Shown: positions 43,825 to 52,548 of the stretch, piece by piece
Layout of the letters: each line of letters begins with the position of its first letter
Numbering within the stretch: position 1 is the stretch's first letter
NCBI GenBank assembly: GCA_963733915.1
Contig: CAVTEP010000011.1
Span: forward strand, 620,001-684,000
Source of the DNA: Sulfomarinibacter sp963733915
GTDB lineage: Bacteria; Acidobacteriota; Thermoanaerobaculia; Thermoanaerobaculales; Sulfomarinibacteraceae
DNA length: 64,000 bases
Reading direction: 5' to 3'
Made by a program: the position numbers and the translations under genes
Notes under the pieces: generated by a model
Seen by the model: only the letters and a program-made list of their open reading frames with translations
The model's database searches: none
Told to the model about the DNA's origin: nothing

Positions 43825-44292
43825 TCAGAAGAAGGAAGTGTCCTGCTCGACCTTCTGACCTTCCTCGCTGAGACCCTGGATCTGGATCGAAATGAAGGTC
43901 GGGCGAAACTTGTGGTCCTGGCACAGCCGACGCAGACGCTCGTCGAGGTCGGCGTCCCAGAACTCGATGATCTTGCCGGTCGCGGTACAGACCATATGGT
44001 GGTGGCCGCCGCCGGGCTCCATCTTCTCGTAAAAGTAGTGCTCCCGCCCGAGCCGGCTCTTCCGCACGAGGCCGCACTGAACGAGCAGGTCAAGGGTTCG
44101 GTAGACGGTCGCGCGCGAGACCTTGCGCTGCTTGGTCTTCATCCGTGCGAGCAGATCGTCGGCATCGAGGTGTTCATCGGTCGCAAAGATCTCATCCAGC
44201 AACGCCAGCCGTTCCTGCGTCACCTTGAGGTTGTTTTCCCGCAGGTATTGGATAAAGAGTTTTTGTGCCCGTTGCGCCAGTTTGCTGCTCAT
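43825..44292 (-). CDS. Fur-family transcriptional regulator
   Basis: The 155-residue regulator has the winged-helix domain (TQERLALLDEIFATDEHLDADDLLARM ... VSRATVYRTLDLLVQCGLV) and the metal-binding dimer domain with HHHMVCTATGKIIEF. In E. coli Fur the structural-zinc cysteines occur as CxxC twice; here the first pair reads CTAT and no later pair exists. It may be a Fur, Zur or PerR branch; the family is certain but the metal is not. A Fur-box-like sequence upstream suggests it controls itself. Confidence 0.88.
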   Translation of the reverse strand: MSSKLAQRAQKLFIQYLRENNLKVTQERLALLDEIFATDEHLDADDLLARMKTKQRKVSRATVYRTLDLLVQCGLVRKSRLGREHYFYEKMEPGGGHHHMVCTATGKIIEFWDADLDERLRRLCQDHKFRPTFISIQIQGLSEEGQKVEQDTSFF

Positions 44293-44305
44293 AGGGTTAA
44301 TCCAG

Positions 44306-44324
44306 TCTCATTATCATTGTCTCA
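44306..44324 (-). promoter_or_regulatory. Fur-box-like operator upstream of the Fur-family gene
   Basis: The minus strand reads TGAGACAATGATAATGAGA, containing the ATGATAATG core of Fur-box-like sites. It also holds the direct repeat TGAGACA/TGAGACT. It lies about 14 bases before the ATG, a place where binding would block transcription or translation start. Autoregulation is an inference. Confidence 0.5.
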
Positions 44325-44609
44325 ACCTAAGGTAGCGTTGATGCGACGTTGTGTCAAGAGCAGTACGCAGAGTATTTCCTCTCGCCGTCCCCGCGTCCGC
44401 CCACTCGCTCATGGTGGATCGAGTTGCATCCTGAGTCTCGAAGATTTGATCATTGTTCAATCGTACACCCTTTGAGTTCAGTGGTTTGCGTGAGGTTTTC
44501 AAGGGTGCTACGGTGTCGCGAACAGCCCCGGGCGTGGCCGGCATCTGATGGGGACACTGTGTGACGCGGCCTGTGACGGCGCCGGTTCGTGCCGGCAGAG
44601 AGGAAGCCC

Positions 44610-46148
44610 ATGGATTATCCGGTTTGGGACCCCGTGTTGGGTGGCGGTTTGCTCATGGCCCTCGTGGCGATCCCCCACGTCATCGTTTCGCATTTCGCCG
44701 TCGGCGGCGGCCTGCTGATTGCGGTGACCGAAACACTTGCAGTCAAACGCAGCGACCCCGAGTTGCGCGAGCTGGCGCGGCGGTCCTCATTGGTGCTGAT
44801 TCTGGTGTCGACGGTTTTTGGCGCCATATCCGGAGTCGGTATCTGGGTTGTTGCCGGTCTGATTTCCCCGGCGGCCATTTCCGCCTTGATCCACACCTAC
44901 GTGTGGGGCTGGGCGATGGAGTGGGTGTTCTTCATCGTCGAGATCGTCGCTGCGCTGGTCTACTACGCGACCTGGGGAAAGATCTCAAAAAGGATCCACC
45001 TGTTTGTGGCTTGGGTATATTTTGTCGCCGCCTACATGTCGTTGGTGATCATCAACGGCATCATCACCTTCATGCTGACGCCCGGACGGTGGCTCGAAAC
45101 CAACGCTTTCTGGGACGGCTTCTTCAACCCCACTTACTGGCCGGCTCTGGTGCTGCGTACCGGTATCGTGGTCCTGATGGCGACCGCTTTCATGGTGTTC
45201 CCTGCATTGCGGGTGAGTGAAGCGAGGCGGGCCGGCGTATTGCGGTATTTGGGGTGGTGGTTGGTTGTCGGCGCCCTCGTGTGCTACGCGGGGTATCGGT
45301 GGTGGGAGGCCTCGTTGCCAGAGACAGTTCTCAGTTTGTTTCGTGGTGCGTCGCCGGCGCTCGCGACTCTGGCAGCGACTCGCAGCTTGAGCCTGTGGGC
45401 GCTCACCGCGACGCTGGCGGTGGGGGTCGTCACTCTGATCGTGGCGCCGAAGCTCGCCCGCGGGGCAACCGCGGTAGCGCTGGCGGTGTTGGCCTTCGCC
45501 TTCTTCGGTGGCTACGAACGTCTCCGCGAAGGTGCCCGCAAGCCGTTTCTCATCCACAGCCATCTATTTTCCAACGGGCTCCTGGTCAGGGACATCGCAG
45601 CGGTCAACGAAGAGGGCGTTCTGGGCCGTTCCGGATGGATTGCGCTGGGATCCGACGACCCGGTGGCTGTCGGTCAGAGGATTTTCCGCGCCGAGTGTTC
45701 GAGCTGCCACTCCCTTGACGGTTACCAGAGTATCCGCCACGCGCTGCCCACATATTCGGACCTGTACGCGGTGGCCGCAGACGACCCGCCGGGTTCTGCG
45801 GCGCTGGTATTCGCGGCGGAATGCGCTGCCTGTCACACCGATGTCGGTAGCGCCGAAATGCGGGAGATGTTGCCCTCTCCTGATGAAATCGCAGACGATC
45901 CCGAGATGATCCACGATTTGAACGACGGGATGATACTCGGAGCGGTTGCCCTCCTCCAGGAAATGGGAGAGATGTACGCCGGTGCCCCAAGCGGCGCCAT
46001 GATCGACACCGGAGAGCTTCACACGCCTTATATGCCGCCGTTTGTCGGGACTGACTCCGAGCTCGAAGCGCTGGTGGCCTATCTTGCCACTCTGGCTCGA
46101 GGCGATGTCGCCCCGCCGCCGCTTGCCCGCTCTGGAGGTTTGCGATGA
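44610..46148 (+). CDS. CydA-like (cytochrome bd superfamily) subunit with C-terminal di-heme c domain
   Basis: The 512-residue protein resembles CydA in its first 240 residues: His23 in the family place of the heme-b ligand, a TVFGAISGVGIW segment, an AMEWVFFIVEIVAAL helix with two membrane acidic residues, and HLFVAWVYFVAAYMSLV. About eight membrane helices are expected. The C-terminal part faces the periplasm and has two c-heme motifs, CSSCH (363-367) and CAACH (405-409). Such fusions are reported for bd-superfamily branches thought to take electrons from cytochrome c. The ATG at 44610 follows GAGAGGA. The stop overlaps the next start (ATGA). Confidence 0.75.
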   Translation: MDYPVWDPVLGGGLLMALVAIPHVIVSHFAVGGGLLIAVTETLAVKRSDPELRELARRSSLVLILVSTVFGAISGVGIWVVAGLISPAAISALIHTYVWGWAMEWVFFIVEIVAALVYYATWGKISKRIHLFVAWVYFVAAYMSLVIINGIITFMLTPGRWLETNAFWDGFFNPTYWPALVLRTGIVVLMATAFMVFPALRVSEARRAGVLRYLGWWLVVGALVCYAGYRWWEASLPETVLSLFRGASPALATLAATRSLSLWALTATLAVGVVTLIVAPKLARGATAVALAVLAFAFFGGYERLREGARKPFLIHSHLFSNGLLVRDIAAVNEEGVLGRSGWIALGSDDPVAVGQRIFRAECSSCHSLDGYQSIRHALPTYSDLYAVAADDPPGSAALVFAAECAACHTDVGSAEMREMLPSPDEIADDPEMIHDLNDGMILGAVALLQEMGEMYAGAPSGAMIDTGELHTPYMPPFVGTDSELEALVAYLATLARGDVAPPPLARSGGLR

Positions 46149-47263
46149 ACCCGAGCTTGATCGCGGTCATCGATGCCGCCGGGTTGCCGGGCCCGCCGTG
46201 GTTGTTCCACGTGCTGCTGGTCTTTACCTTTTTTCTGCACCTGGTTTTCATGAATCTGACGCTCGGCGGCAGCCTGCTGGCGGCGGTTTCCCATGTTGCT
46301 GGTGGTGGCCGCAAGAATGACTTCCGTACTGTGTTGGCGGGGCGCCTGATGGCGATCAACACCTACGGAATCTCGTTGACCATTACCACCGGGGTGGCGC
46401 CGCTGTTGTTCATCCAGCTGATCTACCAGCAGTTCTTCTACACGGCAACGATCCTTCTCGCTCCGGTGTGGTTTGCCATGCTGGGGTTGCTGATTGTCGG
46501 CTACTACGCTGCATATCTCCACAAGTTCCGCGGCACCACGGAAAGCGGCAAGGGCGGCGGCGTCTGGCTTTTTCTGTCGGCGCTGATGTTCGTTTTCATC
46601 GCCATGATTCAGGTTGCCGTAAACCTCGTACATGCCCAGCCCGAAAGGTGGAGTGCTTTGAGCGACGGTTCGTGGAGTGTGCTTGCCGATCCCAGTTACT
46701 GGCCGCGGCTGCTGCATTTCGTGTTTGCCGGGATCGGGTTTGCCGCTTTGGTGACGGCCTGGTGGGCGGTACGTCGAGCGCGCCAAGGTGCGGATGTCGA
46801 AACCAACACCGACATTGCGAGGTGGGCCTGGCGCTGGGCGCTGTGGGCTACGGTCCTCCAGGTGGTGGATGGGTTTGTCCTGCTCATGGTTGTGCCGCGA
46901 CCCGTGTTGCGCGGCATGATGAACGGGGGTCTGACAACGCTCGGTCCACTCACCATCGCGATTGTCATCGGTATCGGTCTTCTGATGATGCTGGCGCGGG
47001 CGTCCAACCCGGTCGACAACCCGGGTCTGGTCACGGGAACTCTCAGCGCGATGACCCTGGCCATCGCCGTCATGAGCGTGACCCGTCATCAAGTGCGGGC
47101 GCTGTATCTGATGACGTGGACTGCGGGCTCTGAGTTTCTGGTGGTGCCGCAATGGGCCAACTTCGCGATCTTCGTGCTCCTGCTGCTGGCCGGGCTTGCC
47201 ACGGTGGCATTCATGGTCCGGCGAGTTCTCGCATCACCCGCCAGCGGAGACAGCGCGGCGTAG
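46145..47263 (+). CDS. Second membrane subunit paired with the c-heme CydA-like protein
   Basis: The 372-residue protein has about nine membrane helices. Its start (WLFHVLLVFTFFLHLVFMNLTLGG) looks like the first helices of a CydA-type protein rather than CydB, with paired histidines in one helix. YLxKFRGT lies in a cytoplasmic loop. It overlaps the upstream gene by four bases and surely belongs to the same complex. The pair recalls the cydAA' arrangement described for the cytochrome bd superfamily, in which both subunits descend from CydA. Exact heme content is unknown. No cydX or CydDC is near. Confidence 0.65.
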   Translation: MNPSLIAVIDAAGLPGPPWLFHVLLVFTFFLHLVFMNLTLGGSLLAAVSHVAGGGRKNDFRTVLAGRLMAINTYGISLTITTGVAPLLFIQLIYQQFFYTATILLAPVWFAMLGLLIVGYYAAYLHKFRGTTESGKGGGVWLFLSALMFVFIAMIQVAVNLVHAQPERWSALSDGSWSVLADPSYWPRLLHFVFAGIGFAALVTAWWAVRRARQGADVETNTDIARWAWRWALWATVLQVVDGFVLLMVVPRPVLRGMMNGGLTTLGPLTIAIVIGIGLLMMLARASNPVDNPGLVTGTLSAMTLAIAVMSVTRHQVRALYLMTWTAGSEFLVVPQWANFAIFVLLLLAGLATVAFMVRRVLASPASGDSAA

Positions 47264-47308
47264 CCGCCGCCGTTCGATGACGACAGCAGAAGCCAAGCCG
47301 GCGGGGTC

Positions 47309-47337
47309 TTGATAATTGTATACAATGTGTATACGAT
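47309..47337 (+). promoter_or_regulatory. Promoter and palindromic operator of the GntR gene
   Basis: TTGATA (47309-47314) and TACGAT (47332-47337) are separated by 17 bases. The spacer contains a perfect palindrome ATTGTATACAAT (47315-47326), followed by a second GTATAC half (47329-47334). The start site would be near 47344, only a few bases before the ATG at 47346. The mRNA may therefore be leaderless. GntR/FadR-type autorepression would fit. Confidence 0.6.
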
Positions 47338-47345
47338 AGTGAGCG

Positions 47346-48038
47346 ATGGTCGATGGACTCGCGATTGCCCCACCGGAACGGCGAACAGCGGCCGAAGAGG
47401 TGTACCGCGCGCTCAAGCGCGACATCATCACCCTCCGGCACCGTCCGGGAGCGTCGTTGACCGAGCAACAGCTCGCAGCCCTGTACGGCACCAGCAGAGT
47501 GCCGGTACGCGAGGCCTGCAGGCGACTTGACCAGGAGGGTCTCCTGATGGGCCGCCCCTACCGTGGATACTCGGTCAATCAGATCTCACTCAGGGATGTC
47601 GGAGATTGCTTTGATCTCCGGCTCGGACTCGAATCCCGAGCCATCGAGCTCGCCTGCCAGCGGGCGACGGGCGAGGATATCCAGCGCCTGGTCGTGTTGG
47701 CCGCCACGGAGTACACCTATCACGATTGGGATTCATATGTCGAGTACCTCGACCGCAACCTCGACTTCCACCTGCAGCTCGCGTCTTTGTCGCGCAACGA
47801 CCGTTTGGTGGGAGTGTTGAAAGATCTGCTCGCGAATATGCAGCGCTTTTTCTTCCTCGGTCTCGATCTCGGCGACTTCGCGTCCGAAATGCGCTCCGAA
47901 CATGAGGAATTGGTCGCGTTGCTGGCCCGCGCCGACACCGACCAGGCCGTCGCCTGCGTACGCCGCCAGATACTCTCGTCGCGGGACCGGATCCTTCGCG
48001 CGTTCATCGAAAACCGTACCGACCTGCCACTCGAGTGA
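47346..48038 (+). CDS. GntR-family regulator, FadR/FCD type
   Basis: The 230-residue regulator has the N-terminal winged helix (EEVYRALKRDIITLRHRPGASLTEQQLAALYGTSRVPVREACRRLDQEGLL) and a C-terminal FCD helical domain (about 85-220) with the metal-binding His/Asp sites of the VanR/FadR subgroup. A small organic acid is the usual effector. The ATG at 47346 sits just after the promoter; no ribosome site is visible. The next gene, a cysteine-desulfurase-like enzyme, starts eight bases after its stop. Co-transcription is likely. Confidence 0.88.
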   Translation: MVDGLAIAPPERRTAAEEVYRALKRDIITLRHRPGASLTEQQLAALYGTSRVPVREACRRLDQEGLLMGRPYRGYSVNQISLRDVGDCFDLRLGLESRAIELACQRATGEDIQRLVVLAATEYTYHDWDSYVEYLDRNLDFHLQLASLSRNDRLVGVLKDLLANMQRFFFLGLDLGDFASEMRSEHEELVALLARADTDQAVACVRRQILSSRDRILRAFIENRTDLPLE

Positions 48039-48045
48039 GGCGCCC

Positions 48046-49248
48046 ATGCCCGAATCTGTCTACCTCGACAACGCCGCAACGACCTTTCCAAAACCGCCAG
48101 AAGTCATCCGGTTCATGTGTGATTTCTACCAGACCAGGGGGGTCAATCCAGGCCGCACCGGGTTTGACCTCGCCCTCGAAGCCGAAGAGACCGTGGCCGA
48201 TGCCCGGCAATCGCTGACCGAATTCTTCGGCGGTGGCGACCGCAACCGTCTGGTGTTCTCGTACAATGTCACCGATGCCCTCAACCTGTTGATTTCGAGC
48301 GTCTTATCACCGGGTGACCACGCCATCACCACGTGTCTCGAGCACAACTCGGTGTTGCGACCGATGTACCTGCATCGCGAGCGGGGCGTCGAGGTCGATT
48401 TTGTGCCCTTCGACGAATACGGGTATGTCGACCCGGACGACATCGCCCGCTGGATCCGAGGCACTACCAAGCTCGTGGTTGTCAACCACGGGTCCAATGT
48501 CATCGGCACCATCCAGCCGGTGACCGAAATCGGCAGGATCTGCAGGGACCGCGGAGTCCTCTTTGCCATCGATGCGGCGCAGACCGCCGGTCTGGTGCCG
48601 ATCGACGTCACCGCCATGAACATCGATGTCGTCTGCTTCACCGGTCACAAATCTCTCTTTGGGCCGTCGGGGACCGGCGGTATGTACATCGGAGAACATG
48701 TCGATATCACGCCCTGCAGGGCAGGCGGAACCGGGGTCATGAGCGCGCTCGAAGCGCAGCCCGCAGAGTACCCGTGGCACATGGAGTTCGGAACTCTGAA
48801 CACGATGGGCATCGCGGGCCTCCTCGCCGCGCAGCGTTGGATCGCTGCCCGCGGGGGTGTCGAGTCGATCTATGCCCACGAGATGGGGCATGCGAAACGG
48901 CTGCGCGATGGCCTCGCCGCCATCGATGGAGTCCGTCTCTACTGTGCCGATATGGACCGCGACCACCTGCCAGTCTTGGTCTTCAACGTCGACGGTTTGC
49001 CGGCCGACCAGACCGGCACCTTCCTCGACGTCGAGCACGATGTCATCACCCGCACCGGCCTCCACTGTGCCCCACGGGTCCATGACGGCATTGGAACCCT
49101 TGAAGAGAACGGGACCGTCCGGTTTTCGCCGGGCGTCTTCACGACCGATGCCGATGTCGACCGCGCGCTGTCGGCCGTCGCCGAAATCGCCGAGTACGGG
49201 CGGTCGCGAGCGGGCCGCGGTCAGCGAGCAGTCGTCACCGCGTCGTAG
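48046..49248 (+). CDS. Aminotransferase class V, cysteine desulfurase family
   Basis: The 400-residue PLP enzyme starts VYLDNAATTFPKPPEV, which places it in the class V/cysteine desulfurase group (the SufS-like subtype with a short N-terminus). The PLP lysine is in FTGHKSLFGPSGTGG. The active-site cysteine may be in THCAPRVHD-like position (LHCAPRVH), as in this family. No isc or suf partners are nearby. It overlaps the 3' end of bolA on the other strand by 14 bases. A Fe-S or sulfur-mobilisation role is plausible given the BolA neighbour. Confidence 0.85.
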   Translation: MPESVYLDNAATTFPKPPEVIRFMCDFYQTRGVNPGRTGFDLALEAEETVADARQSLTEFFGGGDRNRLVFSYNVTDALNLLISSVLSPGDHAITTCLEHNSVLRPMYLHRERGVEVDFVPFDEYGYVDPDDIARWIRGTTKLVVVNHGSNVIGTIQPVTEIGRICRDRGVLFAIDAAQTAGLVPIDVTAMNIDVVCFTGHKSLFGPSGTGGMYIGEHVDITPCRAGGTGVMSALEAQPAEYPWHMEFGTLNTMGIAGLLAAQRWIAARGGVESIYAHEMGHAKRLRDGLAAIDGVRLYCADMDRDHLPVLVFNVDGLPADQTGTFLDVEHDVITRTGLHCAPRVHDGIGTLEENGTVRFSPGVFTTDADVDRALSAVAEIAEYGRSRAGRGQRAVVTAS

Positions 49249-49534
49249 AAGCCTGCTCCGCCCACTGCTCGGGGGTCATGGTTCGCATCACCAAGGCGTG
49301 GATATCCCCGGTCATCAATTCGTCCACCGCGGCGTACACGAGCCGTTGTGCTTCGAGCCGGGACAGTCCGCGGAACCGTTCCGACACGACCAGGACCTGA
49401 AAGTGCCCGCCACCGCTGTCGGCTCCGACATGGTTCTCATGACGGGCGCTCTGGTCCACGATCGCGACATGAGTCGCCTGCAACCCACGTCGGAGCGCGT
49501 GCTCTATCGCCTGTATGCGTGCTGTGGGCTTCAA
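49235..49534 (-). CDS. bolA: BolA-family protein
   Basis: The 99-residue protein has the BolA fold and signature: RIQAIEHALRRGLQ, VDQSARHENHVG, GGHFQVLVVSERFRGLSRLEAQRLVYAAVDELMTGDIHALVMRT. BolA proteins pair with monothiol glutaredoxins and shape the Fe-S and morphology response. The start is a TTG at 49534, with GGAG close by and another GGGGAG further upstream; no ATG fits the family N-terminus. It converges on the cysteine-desulfurase-like gene. Confidence 0.85.
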   Translation of the reverse strand: MKPTARIQAIEHALRRGLQATHVAIVDQSARHENHVGADSGGGHFQVLVVSERFRGLSRLEAQRLVYAAVDELMTGDIHALVMRTMTPEQWAEQASTTR

Positions 49535-49624
49535 CTCCTGTCGTCTCCCCGGGATCTTTTCATCCGTCCCGGGAAAACGCGGACGGGAGCGGAGATCTTC
49601 CCGGATTGCGGCGCCTCGGCGGTG

Positions 49625-50806
49625 TCATCCGGCGCCGGAGGCCAGTTTGCGGGCGAGTTCCCAAAATGCCACCGTTCGGTTGCGACCAAGCTCCTTGGCC
49701 GCGTACATACAGGTGTCAGCTTTGCGCAGCAACTCGTCTTTGGCGCTTTCCATCCCACCGCCGGCTGCCTCGAGTTCGGGAACGACGTCCGACTGCAGAG
49801 TGGCGATACCAATCGAGCATGTGATCAAAACCTCGATGCGAAGGTCGGAGATCTGGTGGGAGACCTCGGGGTCGGAGTCGACGATGAACGCCCGGTCGGC
49901 GATGTTTTGGCGAATGGTCTCCGCCACCCAGTAGGTCTCCTGCCGCCCTGCTCCTGGAAGAGCGATCACGAACTCGTCGCCGCCATAGCGGGCCGCCACA
50001 CCCTCTCCCGGGATGATCTGTCGCAGAGTTGCCCCGACCTCACGCAGCAGACGGCTCCCGATCAAGTGGCCGTGGGAATCGTTGACCTCCTTGAAGTGAT
50101 CGAGGTCGAGAAAGATGATCCCGCATTCGCTGCCGTTTCCGACCGCGTTATCGATTATCTGAGCCAAGCTGCCGTGCAGGTAGCGGTCGTTGAACAGCTC
50201 GGTGAGTTCGTCGCGCTTGGCAATCTCGCGCGAACGGTGGGCGTCAATGGCGTTCAAGATCGAAAGCGAAATCGTCTGCGCAAAGATACCGAGGAGAACG
50301 ACGTCGGCCTCCGAATAGCCATTGCCGCTCGCGTGGTTGAGCAGCTCGATGACGCCGATTGTGCGGCCCTCGACAATGAGAGGAGCACAAACCACCGAAT
50401 TGACTTTGAAGCCGATGCGTAATCCGGGTCCGCTGCGAAACACAGGGTCCTCAAACGGATTGGAGGAAGAATAAGGCCGCCCCGTGCGATAGACCTCGCC
50501 GATGATGCCGCTGCGCGTGCTGAATCGCTCTTCGCTGAGGTCCTCGGCTTTGGGGCCGAAGCTGGCGATCACCACCAGCGACAGGCTCGCACCGGCTTTG
50601 TTCTTGTCGAGCGGGTCGTCGAGGTAGACGGTACCTGCCTCGGACTGCAAAAAGTCGTTGGCGCGCGTCAGCAGTTCGCGAAAAACGTGGCTGAGGTCGG
50701 TATCGGCGACCGCCGACGACCGGTGTTCGCGTTTGAGAAAGTGCGCGAGCTTTGCGGTTGCCATACAGCGGACGACCGGCGCGTCGGGTGACTTGGGCAC
50801 AACCAT
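49625..50806 (-). CDS. GAF-GGDEF diguanylate cyclase
   Basis: The 393-residue protein has a GAF sensor domain (about residues 30-190, with APLIVEGRTIGVIELLNH). A GGDEF domain follows (about 200-380) with DELTELFNDRYL, LDLDHFKEVNDSHGH and the active loop YGGDEF. The product would be the second messenger cyclic di-GMP. No RxxD inhibitory site is found five residues before GGDEF, so product inhibition is likely absent. No transmembrane segment is present. The ATG at 50806 has no clear ribosome site; a second Met at residue 15 is possible. Confidence 0.9.
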   Translation of the reverse strand: MVVPKSPDAPVVRCMATAKLAHFLKREHRSSAVADTDLSHVFRELLTRANDFLQSEAGTVYLDDPLDKNKAGASLSLVVIASFGPKAEDLSEERFSTRSGIIGEVYRTGRPYSSSNPFEDPVFRSGPGLRIGFKVNSVVCAPLIVEGRTIGVIELLNHASGNGYSEADVVLLGIFAQTISLSILNAIDAHRSREIAKRDELTELFNDRYLHGSLAQIIDNAVGNGSECGIIFLDLDHFKEVNDSHGHLIGSRLLREVGATLRQIIPGEGVAARYGGDEFVIALPGAGRQETYWVAETIRQNIADRAFIVDSDPEVSHQISDLRIEVLITCSIGIATLQSDVVPELEAAGGGMESAKDELLRKADTCMYAAKELGRNRTVAFWELARKLASGAG

Positions 50807-50879
50807 GCCATTTCAGAATAGCAGGAAGTGTCGCGCATATTCGAGTCCGGGAAAATCAACGTCGAAGGCTGTCCTGGGA

Positions 50880-51086
50880 TCAGTTGCCGTCGGCGTTGCG
50901 GTCCTTTGCCGAATCCGACTCATTCTCGCCGTCCGTCGTCCTGCCGCTCGAGCGCACTGAATCCTTGAAGTTGCGAATGCCCTCGCCGAGGCCCTTGCCG
51001 AGCCGAGGCAACTTGTTGACGCCAAAGAGCAGCACCACGATCGCGAGTATGATCAGCATCTCCGGAAGACCAAAAGAGCCGAACAT
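50880..51086 (-). CDS. tatA: Twin-arginine translocase subunit TatA/TatE
   Basis: The 68-residue protein has a short N-terminal membrane helix (LPEMLIILAIVVLLFGVNKLP), a hinge and an amphipathic helix (RLGKGLGEGIRNFKDSV), then a hydrophilic tail. These are the TatA hallmarks. It forms the pore for folded proteins with TatC. GGAGG precedes the ATG. No tatC is adjacent. Confidence 0.93.
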   Translation of the reverse strand: MFGSFGLPEMLIILAIVVLLFGVNKLPRLGKGLGEGIRNFKDSVRSSGRTTDGENESDSAKDRNADGN

Positions 51087-51116
51087 CGAAACCTCCTAAG
51101 CCAGCACCGCCGCGAA

Positions 51117-52073
51117 TCACGCATTTCCCGCACCTGGTTGGCGGCGCCGGGACAAGTCTAACAGAGGGTCAACCAACTCCGAAGGGGCATCGAGGACCGC
51201 GAGCTCGGGCGTGAGCTCTCCGACCAACGATAGCAGCCATCGCTCGTACGGCGTATCACCGGGAACTGCAAGGCGTGCAAAGGTTCCGATGACCTTGAGG
51301 CCTCGTTGAGCGCGGACGAATCGCCACCGATCACGCCACCCGGGCGCCGCTCCAGTGACTGCTGCCCATGATTTCATGAGATCACCGCGTACCGTCCCGG
51401 AAAGGACGATCGGCATAGCGCGCTCCGAAAGCAGCGACACCGCGTCATAGGTGTCTGGACCGACCAGCATGTCCTGGTAGTCGATCAAGCCGATCTCGTT
51501 GCCGGGCAGAAAGAACAAGTTGTTGAGGTGGTAGTCGCGGTGGCAGGTCCGTCGCGGATGGCTGTCGATGGTGGCGGCCAGATGGTCGAGCCAACGACTG
51601 ATGAGGGAGGTCGGCGTGACCCCCAAGCGGTGGTGGAGAAACCACAGCTCAAAACCGGCCAGTTCCCACCGCATGCGCGGTCCGTCAAGGGGCGGGTTCC
51701 AGCCCGGCAGGCGGGTCGCATCGAGCTCAGCGAGCCGGATCAGCGGTCCGAGGGTGCGCTGAGCGAGGTCCTCGCGCTGAGCTTCGGGAGAGCTGGCAAG
51801 AGCCCTCTCCGCGTCGTTTTCGCCAAAATCTTCGAGGACGGCCCACCCGGCCGCAAGGTCGAGGTCGACAAGCCCCGGCACCCGCAGGTTCCGAGCCGCG
51901 CACCACGATCTCACCTCCATATCCCGCGCCATTTGGCGGCGAACGGATGGCGGATAACGGACCAGGATTGCAGAGTGACCCCTTTCATCCCGGACACGAG
52001 CATACTGCCTGGCGGACGCGTCGCCGGGCAGGCGGATTTCATGTACCCACGGACCGGGTAGTCCAGCCACCAT
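51117..52073 (-). CDS. APH-fold phosphotransferase (AmgK-like sugar kinase)
   Basis: The 318-residue protein has the aminoglycoside-phosphotransferase fold. The catalytic loop is CHRDYHLNNLFFL, with Asp as the catalytic base, followed by the metal motif LIDYQDML. The N-terminal PGDASARQYARV resembles AmgK, the anomeric MurNAc/GlcNAc kinase of the recycling pathway. It does not look like a resistance enzyme. No murU partner is beside it. The ATG at 52073 follows GAGGA. Confidence 0.75.
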   Translation of the reverse strand: MVAGLPGPWVHEIRLPGDASARQYARVRDERGHSAILVRYPPSVRRQMARDMEVRSWCAARNLRVPGLVDLDLAAGWAVLEDFGENDAERALASSPEAQREDLAQRTLGPLIRLAELDATRLPGWNPPLDGPRMRWELAGFELWFLHHRLGVTPTSLISRWLDHLAATIDSHPRRTCHRDYHLNNLFFLPGNEIGLIDYQDMLVGPDTYDAVSLLSERAMPIVLSGTVRGDLMKSWAAVTGAAPGWRDRWRFVRAQRGLKVIGTFARLAVPGDTPYERWLLSLVGELTPELAVLDAPSELVDPLLDLSRRRQPGAGNA

Positions 52074-52168
52074 CAGTTCCTCGAGACGACGCTAGCAGAG
52101 GCAACAGGCATCGACAATGAGGTAGGATGGGAAGGCTGGACCCCGCTCAGGGGTTGTAGAGACGAGGC

Positions 52169-52534
52169 ATGATGGAAGAGTCGCGAACCCAGAGGCTGCA
52201 CGAGTTGCTGAGAAGGCTGGGCAAGGCCCTGCACGGCTCAGTTGTGCGCTCGGATGAGGTTCGCTCTTGCCTCGAGGATCTACACGCCGATGGGTGGAAC
52301 GCCGTCATGCTGCTCGAGACATCGCTGGTCTGCGGCGACGACGGCTCGGTCGACGTCGATCGTGCCACCATGCGATTGCACGTCGACGGCGAGCGAGTGG
52401 CTGCCGAGTATCGAATCGGCGTTGACGACGCGCACTTCCTGTCCTCGATCGGTATCGCCGCCGGCCGTCATCGGTCGGCGGGCCGACGGGCGTCGCGGCC
52501 GACGCCGGAGCAGGAAAACGACCCGCGGTCCTGA
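52169..52534 (+). CDS. Small hypothetical protein
   Basis: The 121-residue hydrophilic protein has a helical N-terminal half (HELLRRLGKALHGSVVRSDEVRSCLEDLHADGW) and a beta-rich middle (MLLETSLVCGDDGSVDV). It ends with a basic, low-complexity tail. I do not recognise it. Two ATGs stand together at 52169. It precedes rlmN by 14 bases on the same strand and is probably co-transcribed with it. Confidence 0.55.
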   Translation: MMEESRTQRLHELLRRLGKALHGSVVRSDEVRSCLEDLHADGWNAVMLLETSLVCGDDGSVDVDRATMRLHVDGERVAAEYRIGVDDAHFLSSIGIAAGRHRSAGRRASRPTPEQENDPRS

Positions 52535-52548
52535 GCTCGGTCAAACCC

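Noticed and set aside
43825..44292. Zur- or PerR-specific assignment for the Fur-family gene
   Set aside because: The metal-site residues visible do not separate the subfamilies; only the family is called.
51117..52073. Aminoglycoside resistance gene
   Set aside because: The APH fold is shared by many sugar kinases; the N-terminus resembles AmgK-type enzymes and there is no resistance context.
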